Origin: Desmodesmus armatus
Taxonomy: Eukaryota; Chlorophyta; Chlorophyceae; Sphaeropleales; Scenedesmaceae
DNA length: 64,000 nt
Direction of reading: 5' to 3'
NCBI GenBank assembly: GCA_007449985.2
Contig: VIIQ02000779.1
Coordinates: 209,619-273,618, forward strand
The translations under genes were made by a program, and so were the position numbers. Shown here in pieces: positions 55,801-64,000 of the stretch; the stretch's first letter is position 1, and each line of letters opens with the position of its first letter. The notes under the pieces are model-generated. The model was not told the DNA's origin. It searched no databases and worked only from the letters and a program-made list of their open reading frames with translations.

Positions 55801-58800
55801 CGGGTGTCGGCTGTCGGCAAGTGTCAAACCCCAGGGGTATCATCTGCCCAGGGCAGCAGCTCATGGGACTGGCTTTGGTGTGTCTGCATGTTGTCATGGC
55901 CCAGTGCTTGTTACAGCTTGCATTCAGGAGCAACTGATGCAAACCTGCTGCACCTGCCAAAGGCCTCAATTTCGTGGGGGTGCTTCTGAGTGGGTGGGAG
56001 GGCCTTTGACTCTCATGCAGCCAGGGGAAGTGAGAATGCCAACCCAGCCTAGCAGGACAGTGTGGCACACGGAGGTGGTGCTGGTGGTGTACAGCACATA
56101 CTCCAGTGAAGTCCCAGCTGAAGGCAGGGAGTTTGGGTTTGAGGGCTGACATGGCACACGCCCGGCGTATAGGGAGTGGCATAAGAAAGTCCTACCTTCT
56201 AGAAACCTATGCCCAGCCTAGTTCACTGTTGAATGGGTTACTGGTGTGCACAAAGTGTACCACAAGGCAGACCCATTGTATTGCCAGCCTGGGGTGTGGC
56301 AGACTGTGGCTCAGCTGGGAGGTGATGTTGTTGTTTGAGAAAAGCGTTCGCAGCCGTTGACATTCATCTCCCACACCAGAGGAGGCTGCAGGGTAGCTAC
56401 TTACATGGGAGGTTGCAAAGTTCAGATGCACTACTGTTGTACTGCAGTGAGATGCTGTAAGCACACACAGTCACCACCACCACCAGCCTTGTGAGTGAGC
56501 TACAAAGTGGTGTCAGAGACAACACTAGGGCTGCACTGCATGCCAGCCCTGCAACTGCAATTTTGAGGCTGATCTCCAAGGGGAGCACACACATTGCAGA
56601 TTGTGGGTGGATACTACATCATGTAAGCTACCAGACACACCCACCCACCACACCACTGCTGTGCCTCTGGGGGGTATGGCAGCCAGGGGGGGAAGACAGC
56701 CCAGTGAAAGTGGGTGCAGGGGGGAAACTGCTCTACCTCTGCACCCAGGGGGTTGATGGGGCTGAAATTGCAGGGGCAGGACCGTGAGACATTGCTTTGC
56801 AAGCCCACTTAGGGGGCTCCAACATCCACAGCCCAAGAGATGGCCAATATGGGCCAATACCGGACTTTTGGGGCAGCAGGTACTTTCTTTTGAAACCCCC
56901 TATAGGCTTGGGGGGTGCCGAAATACCAGCTACCCTTGAACGCCGCCAGAACGGCCTGGCTTTGCATCTATAGACAGCACCGCGCAGTGCAAGGAGTATG
57001 CACTGTAGCATGAAAGTCAACATAGCTTTTACGTTCCTGGTTCCTGCTTTTGCCTGTTGAGGTCGCTGCTGCTGACAGGTCGGCCCGTCAGGAGCGGTTG
57101 TCGGCACTTGGGCCGGAGGAAAAGCGCGGCAGCGTCGCTGCGAGCCTCGCCGCAATAAACACTGCAAGTGCGCTCAGAATCATTTCGTTTGATCATATCA
57201 GGTACCAATTCCTTCTCGTATGCTGCAGCCCCTGCTGCACACTTCTCGTGTGCTGCCGATCAGTCGATTGATCGAATAGCTGGCTTGCGTACCGTTGCTG
57301 CAGGTTCTGATTAGACGCCATCATGCGCAAGCTACTGCGATCAGCTTTGATAACAAATAAGCCTGGAAATAAATATCCAGCTGTGGTGGCTTTGGGGGCA
57401 GCATGCATCACACCCAGTCACACCCCCCTTTGACTGCGGGTGTCGGCTGTCGGCAAGTGTCAAACCCCAGGGGTATCATCTGCCCAGGGCAGCAGCTCAT
57501 GGGACTGGCTTTGGTGTGTCTGCATGTTGTCATGGCCCAGTGCTTGTTACAGCTTGCATTCAGGAGCAACTGATGCAAACCTGCTGCACCTGCCAAAGGC
57601 CTCAATTTCGTGGGGGTGCTTCTGAGTGGGTGGGAGGGCCTTTGACTCTCATGCAGCCAGGGGAAGTGAGAATGCCAACCCAGCCTAGCAGGACAGTGTG
57701 GCACACGGAGGTGGTGCTGGTGGTGTACAGCACATACTCCAGTGAAGTCCCAGCTGAAGGCAGGGAGTTTGGGTTTGAGGGCTGACATGGCACACGCCCG
57801 GCGTATAGGGAGTGGCATAAGAAAGTCCTACCTTCTAGAAACCTATGCCCAGCCTAGTTCACTGTTGAATGGGTTACTGGTGTGCACAAAGTGTACCACA
57901 AGGCAGACCCATTGTATTGCCAGCCTGGGGTGTGGCAGACTGTGGCTCAGCTGGGAGGTGATGTTGTTGTTTGAGAAAAGCGTTCGCAGCCGTTGACATT
58001 CATCTCCCACACCAGAGGAGGCTGCAGGGTAGCTACTTACATGGGAGGTTGCAAAGTTCAGATGCACTACTGTTGTACTGCAGTGAGATGCTGTAAGCAC
58101 ACACAGTCACCACCACCACCAGCCTTGTGAGTGAGCTACAAAGTGGTGTCAGAGACAACACTAGGGCTGCACTGCATGCCAGCCCTGCAACTGCAATTTT
58201 GAGGCTGATCTCCAAGGGGAGCACACACATTGCAGATTGTGGGTGGATACTACATCATGTAAGCTACCAGACACACCCACCCACCACACCACTGCTGTGC
58301 CTCTGGGGGGTATGGCAGCCAGGGGGGAAGACAGCCCAGTGAAAGTGGGTGCAGGGGGGAAACTGCTCTACCTCTGCACCCAGGGGGTTGATGGGGCTGA
58401 AATTGCAGGGGCAGGACCGTGAGACATTGCTTTGCAAGCCCACTTAGGGGGCTCCAACATCCCTGAACCACAGCCCAAGAGATGGCCATATGGGCCAATA
58501 CCGGACTTTTGGGGCAGCAGGTACTTTCTTTTGAAACCCCCTATAGGCTTGGGGGGTGCCGAAATACCAGCTACCCTTGAACGCCGCCAGAACGGCCTGG
58601 CTTTGCATCTATAGACAGCACCGCGCAGTGCAAGGAGTATGCACTGTAGCATGAAAGTCAACATAGCTTTTACGTTCCTGGTTCCTGCTTTTGCCTGTTG
58701 AGGTCGCTGCTGCTGACAGGTCGGCCCGTCAGGAGCGGTTGTCGGCACTTGGGCCGGAGGAAAAGCGCGGCAGCGTCGCTGCGAGCCTCGCCGCAATAAA

Positions 58801-61800
58801 CACTGCAAGTGCGCTCAGAATCATTTCGTTTGATCATATCAGGTACCAATTCCTTCTCGTATGCTGCAGCCCCTGCTGCACACTTCTCGTGTGCTGCCGA
58901 TCAGTCGATTGATCGAATAGCTGGCTTGCGTACCGTTGCTGCAGGTTCTGATTAGACGCCATCATGCGCAAGCTACTGCGATCAGCTTTGATAACAAATA
59001 AGCTGGAAATAAATATCCAGCTGTGGTGGCTTTGGGGGCAGCATGCATCACACCCAGTCACACCCCCCTTTGACTGCGGGTGTCGGCTGTCGGCAAGTGT
59101 CAAACCCCAGGGGTATCATCTGCCCAGGGCAGCAGCTCATGGGACTGGCTTTGGTGTGTCTGCATGTTGTCATGGCCCAGTGCTTGTTACAGCTTGCATT
59201 CAGGAGCAACTGATGCAAACCTGCTGCACCTGCCAAAGGCCTCAATTTCGTGGGGGTGCTTCTGAGTGGGTGGGAGGGCCTTTGACTCTCATGCAGCCAG
59301 GGGAAGTGAGAATGCCAACCCAGCCTAGCAGGACAGTGTGGCACACGGAGGTGGTGCTGGTGGTGTACAGCACATACTCCAGTGAAGTCCCAGCTGAAGG
59401 CAGGGAGTTTGGGTTTGAGGGCTGACATGGCACACGCCCGGCGTATAGGGAGTGGCATAAGAAAGTCCTACCTTCTAGAAACCTATGCCCAGCCTAGTTC
59501 ACTGTTGAATGGGTTACTGGTGTGCACAAAGTGTACCACAAGGCAGACCCATTGTATTGCCAGCCTGGGGTGTGGCAGACTGTGGCTCAGCTGGGAGGTG
59601 ATGTTTGTTGTTTGAGAAAAGCGTTCGCAGCCGTTGACATTCATCTCCACACCAGAGGAGGCTGCAGGGTAGCTACTTACATGGGAGGTTGCAAAGTTCA
59701 GATGCACTACTGTTGTACTGCAGTGAGATGCTGTAAGCACACACAGTCACCACCACCACCAGCCTTGTGAGTGAGCTACAAAGTGGTGTCAGAGACAACA
59801 CTAGGGCTGCACTGCATGCCAGCCCTGCAACTGCAATTTTGAGGCTGATCTCCAAGGGGAGCACACACATTGCAGATTGTGGGTGGATACTACATCATGT
59901 AAGCTACCAGACACACCCACCCACCACACCACTGCTGTGCCTCTGGGGGGTATGGCAGCCAGGGGGGAAGACAGCCCAGTGAAAGTGGGTGCAGGGGGGA
60001 AACTGCTCTACCTCTGCACCCAGGGGGTTGATGGGGCTGAAATTGCAGGGGCAGGACCGTGAGACATTGCTTTGCAAGCCCACTTAGGGGGCTCCAACAT
60101 CCACAGCCCAAGAGATGGCCAATATGGGCCAATACCGGACTTTTGGGGCAGCAGGTACTTTCTTTTGAAACCCCCTATAGGCTTGGGGGTGCCGAAATAC
60201 CAGCTACCCTTGAACGCCGCCAGAACGGCCTGGCTTTGCATCTATAGACAGCACCGCGCAGTGCAAGGAGTATGCACTGTAGCATGAAAGTCAACATAGC
60301 TTTTACGTTCCTGGTTCCTGCTTTTGCCTGTTGAGGTCGCTGCTGCTGACAGGTCGGCCCGTCAGGAGCGGTTGTCGGCACTTGGGCCGGAGGAAAAGCG
60401 CGGCAGCGTCGCTGCGAGCCTCGCCGCAATAAACACTGCAAGTGCGCTCAGAATCATTTCGTTTGATCATATCAGGTACCAATTCCTTCTCGTATGCTGC
60501 AGCCCCTGCTGCACACTTCTCGTGTGCTGCCGATCAGTCGATTGATCGAATAGCTGGCTTGCGTACCGTTGCTGCAGGTTCTGATTAGACGCCATCATGC
60601 GCAAGCTACTGCGATCAGCTTTGATAACAAATAAGCCTGGAAATAATATCCAGCTGTGGTGGCTTTGGGGGCAGCATGCATCACACCCAGTCACACCCCC
60701 CTTTGACTGCGGGTGTCGGCTGTCGGCAAGTGTCAAACCCCAGGGTATCATCTGCCCAGGGCAGCAGCTCATGGGACTGGCTTTGGTGTGTCTGCATGTT
60801 GTCATGGCCCAGTGCTTGTTACAGCTTGCATTCAGGAGCAACTGATGCAAACCTGCTGCACCTGCCAAAGGCCTCAATTTCGTGGGGGTGCTTCTGAGTG
60901 GGTGGAGGGCCTTTGACTCTCATGCAGCCAGGGGAAGTGAGAATGCCAACCCAGCCTAGCAGGACAGTGTGGCACACGGAGGTGGTGCTGGTGGTGTACA
61001 GCACATACTCCAGTGAAGTCCCAGCTGAAGGCAGGGAGTTTGGGTTTGAGGGCTGACATGGCACACGCCCGGCGTATAGGGAGTGGCATAAGAAAGTCCT
61101 ACCTTCTAGAAACCTATGCCCAGCCTAGTTCACTGTTGAATGGGTTACTGGTGTGCACAAAGTGTACCACAAGGCAGACCCATTGTATTGCCAGCCTGGG
61201 GTGTGGCAGACTGTGGCTCAGCTGGGAGGTGATGTTGTTGTTTGAGAAAAGCGTTCGCAGCCGTTGACATTCATCTCCCACACCAGAGGAGGCTGCAGGG
61301 TAGCTACTTACATGGGAGGTTGCAAAGTTCAGATGCACTACTGTTGTACTGCAGTGAGATGCTGTACACACACAGTCACCACCACCACCAGCCTTGTGAG
61401 TGAGCTACAAAGTGGTGTCAGAGACAACACTAGGGCTGCACTGCATGCCAGCCCTGCAACTGCAATTTTGAGGCTGATCTCCAGGGGAGCACACACATTG
61501 CAGATTGTGGGTGGATACTACATCATGTAAGCTACCAGACACACCCACCCACCACACCACTGCTGTGCCTCTGGGGGGTATGGCAGCCAGGGGGGAAGAC
61601 AGCCCAGTGAAAGTGGTGCAGGGGGAAACTGCTCTACCTCTGCACCCAGGGGTTGATGGGGCTGAAATTGCAGGGGCAGGACCGTGAGACATTGCTTTGC
61701 AAGCCCACTTAGGGGGCTCCAACATCCCTGAACCACAGCCCAAGAGATGGCCAATATGGGCCAATACCGGACTTTTGGGGCAGCAGGTACTTTCTTTTGA

Positions 61801-64000
61801 AACCCCCTATAGGCTTGGGGGGTGCCGAAATACCAGCTACCCTTGAACGCCGCCAGAACGGCCTGGCTTTGCATCTATAGACAGCACCGCGCAGTGCAAG
61901 GAGTATGCACTGTAGCATGAAAGTCAACATAGCTTTTACGTTCCTGGTTCCTGCTTTTGCCTGTTGAGGTCGCTGCTGCTGACAGGTCGGCCCGTCAGGA
62001 GCGGTTGTCGGCACTTGGGCCGGAGGAAAAGCGCGGCAGCGTCGCTGCGAGCCTCGCCGCAATAAACACTGCAAGTGCGCTCAGAATCATTTCGTTTGAT
62101 CATATCAGGTACCAATTCCTTCTCGTATGCTGCAGCCCCTGCTGCACACTTCTCGTGTGCTGCCGATCAGTCGATTGATCGAATAGCTGGCTTGCGTACC
62201 GTTGCTGCAGGTTCTGATTAGACGCCATCATGCGCAAGCTACTGCGATCAGCTTTGATAACAAATAAGCCTGGAAATAAATATCCAGCTGTGGTGGCTTT
62301 GGGGCAGCATGCATCACACCCAGTCACACACCCCCTTTGACTGCGGGTGTCGGCTGTCGGCAAGTGTCAAACCCAGGGGTATCATCTGCCCAGGCAGCAG
62401 CTCATGGGACTGGCTTTGGTGTGTCTGCATGTTGTCATGGCCCAGTGCTTGTTACAGCTTGCATTCAGGAGCAACTGATGCAAACCTGCTGCACCTGCCA
62501 AAGGCCTCAATTTCGTGGGGGTGCTTCTGAGTGGGTGGGAGGGCCTTTGACTCTCATGCAGCCAGGGGAAGTGAGAATGCCAACCCAGCCTAGCAGGACA
62601 GTGTGGCACACGGAGGTGGTGCTGGTGGTGTACAGCACATACTCCAGTGAAGTCCCAGCTGAAGGCAGGGAGTTTGGGTTTGAGGGCTGACATGGCACAC
62701 GCCCGGCGTATAGGGAGTGGCATAAGAAAGTCCTACCTTCTAGAAACCTATGCCCAGCCTAGTTCACTGTTGAATGGTTACTGGTGTGCACAAAGTGTAC
62801 CACAAGGCAGACCCATTGTATTGCCAGCCTGGGGTGTGGCAGACTGTGGCTCAGCTGGGAGGTGATGTTGTTGTTTGAGAAAGCGTTCGCAGCCGTTGAC
62901 ATTCATCTCCCACACCAGAGGAGGCTGCAGGGTAGCTACTTACATGGGAGGTTGCAAAGTTCAGATGCACTACTGTTGTACTGCAGTGAGATGCTGTAAG
63001 CACACACAGTCACCACCACCACCAGCCTTGTGAGTGAGCTACAAAGTGGTGTCAGAGACAACACTAGGGCTGCACTGCATGCCAGCCCTGCAACTGCAAT
63101 TTTGAGGCTGATCTCCAAGGGGAGCACACACATTGCAGATTGTGGGTGGATACTACATCATGTAAGCTACCATACACACCCACCCACCACACCACTGCTG
63201 GTGCCTCTGGGGGGTATGGCGCCAGGGGGGGAAGACAGCCCAGTGAAGTGGGTGCAGGGGGGAAACTGCTCTACCTCTGCACCCAGGGGGTTGATGGGGC
63301 TGAATTGCAGGGCAGGACCTGAGACATTGCTTTGCAAGCCCACTTAGGGGGCTCCAACATCCCTGAACCACAGCCCAAGAGATGGCCATATGGGCCAATA
63401 CCGGACTTTTGGGGCAGCAGGTACTTTCTTTTGAAACCCCCTATAGGCTTGGGGGTGCCGAATACCAGCTACCCTTGAACGCCGCCAGAACGGCCTGGCT
63501 TTGCATCTATAGACAGCACCGCGCGCAGTGCAAGGAGTATGCACTGTAGCATGAAAGTCAACATAGCTTTTACGTTCCTGGTTCCTGCTTTTGCCTGTTG
63601 GGTCGCTGCTGCTGACAGGTCGGCCCGTCAGGAGCGGTTGTCGGCACTTGGGCCGGAGGAAAAGCGGGCAGCGCGCTGCGAGCCTCGCCGCAATAAACAC
63701 ATGCAAGTGCGCTCCGAATCATTTCGTTTGATCATATCAGGTACCAATTCCTCTCGTATGCTGCAGCCCCTGCTGCACACTTCTCGTGTGCTGCCGATCA
63801 GTCGATTGATCGAATAGCTGGCTTGCGTACCGTTGCTGCAGGTTCTGATTAGACGCCATCATGCGCAAGCTACTGCGATCAGCTTTGATAACAATAACCT
63901 GGAAATAAATATTCCAGCTGTGGTGCTTTGGGGGCAGCATGCATCACACCCCAGTCACACCCCCCTTTGACTGCGGGTGTCGGCTGTCGGCAAGTGTCAA
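52884..64000 (+). repeat. Macrosatellite: 1.64-kb unit, six full copies plus a cut seventh
   Basis: Units begin with ATAGGGAGTGGC at 52884, 54526, 56169, 57805, 59445, 61076 and 62710, giving lengths of 1642, 1643, 1636, 1640, 1631 and 1634 bp. The seventh is cut by the window end. Units are nearly identical, differing mainly by 1-7 bp indels in G/C runs. A 7-bp deletion (CATCCACAG in place of CATCCCTGAACCACAG) marks units 3 and 5. Several ORFs recur, but their ends move between units because of frame-changing indels, so no unit-encoded protein is supported. The units are head-to-tail on the same strand with no spacer, unlike CRISPR or rDNA. Origin unknown. Confidence 0.95.

Noticed and set aside
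52884..64000. CRISPR array or rDNA repeat
   Set aside because: The unit is 1.64 kb with no short repeat/spacer alternation, no rRNA-like sequence and eukaryotic surroundings.

Overview
The window reads as nuclear DNA of a chlorophycean green alga; this is inferred, and the species cannot be named. The evidence is many short introns with GT-AG borders, pervasive CAG/GCA codon runs giving poly-Gln and poly-Ala tracts, TGTAA motifs in 3' regions, and chloroplast-type genes such as a phytol kinase. There are no bacterial operons, no CRISPR array and no rRNA.

Layout. 1-4.8 kb: the 3' part of a non-LTR retrotransposon (LINE) with the end of ORF1 and a complete ORF2 (APE endonuclease, reverse transcriptase, zinc motif). 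5.0-7.8 kb (-): an RPAP3-like TPR co-chaperone of the R2TP complex. 8.1-11.4 kb (+): an unrecognised helical protein. 13.6-15.4 kb (-): a VTE5-type phytol kinase. 15.8-17.0 kb (+): a secreted ML/NPC2-like lipid-binding protein. 18.6-28.4 kb (+): a very long, at least 12-exon gene encoding two hydrophobic segments, about 1,500 residues of Gln/Ala-rich coiled coil and a C-terminal profilin domain. 30.9-33.2 kb and 44.5-46.8 kb (+): two leucine-zipper-like proteins. 33.2-41.1 kb: a gene-poor, repeat-rich block. 41.1-44.2 kb (-): an unrecognised gene whose fourth exon start is amplified in tandem, with an antisense tRNA-Arg(CCG) gene in the same intron. 46.8-51.4 kb: gene-poor. 51.4-52.6 kb (+): the 5' part of a dienelactone-hydrolase gene, followed 245 bp later by a 1.64-kb macrosatellite array (six full units and one cut unit) that runs to the window end.

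Three gene pairs (7.8/8.1, 15.4/15.8 and 44.2/44.5 kb) diverge from short shared spacers of about 330-445 bp. The most unusual item is the membrane/coiled-coil/profilin fusion. Next come repeated partial exon duplications (RPAP3, the profilin fusion gene twice, the 41-44 kb gene) and the macrosatellite beside, or inside, the hydrolase gene. Several 1-nt discrepancies in G runs, and rising indel noise toward the right end, suggest consensus errors in the assembly.
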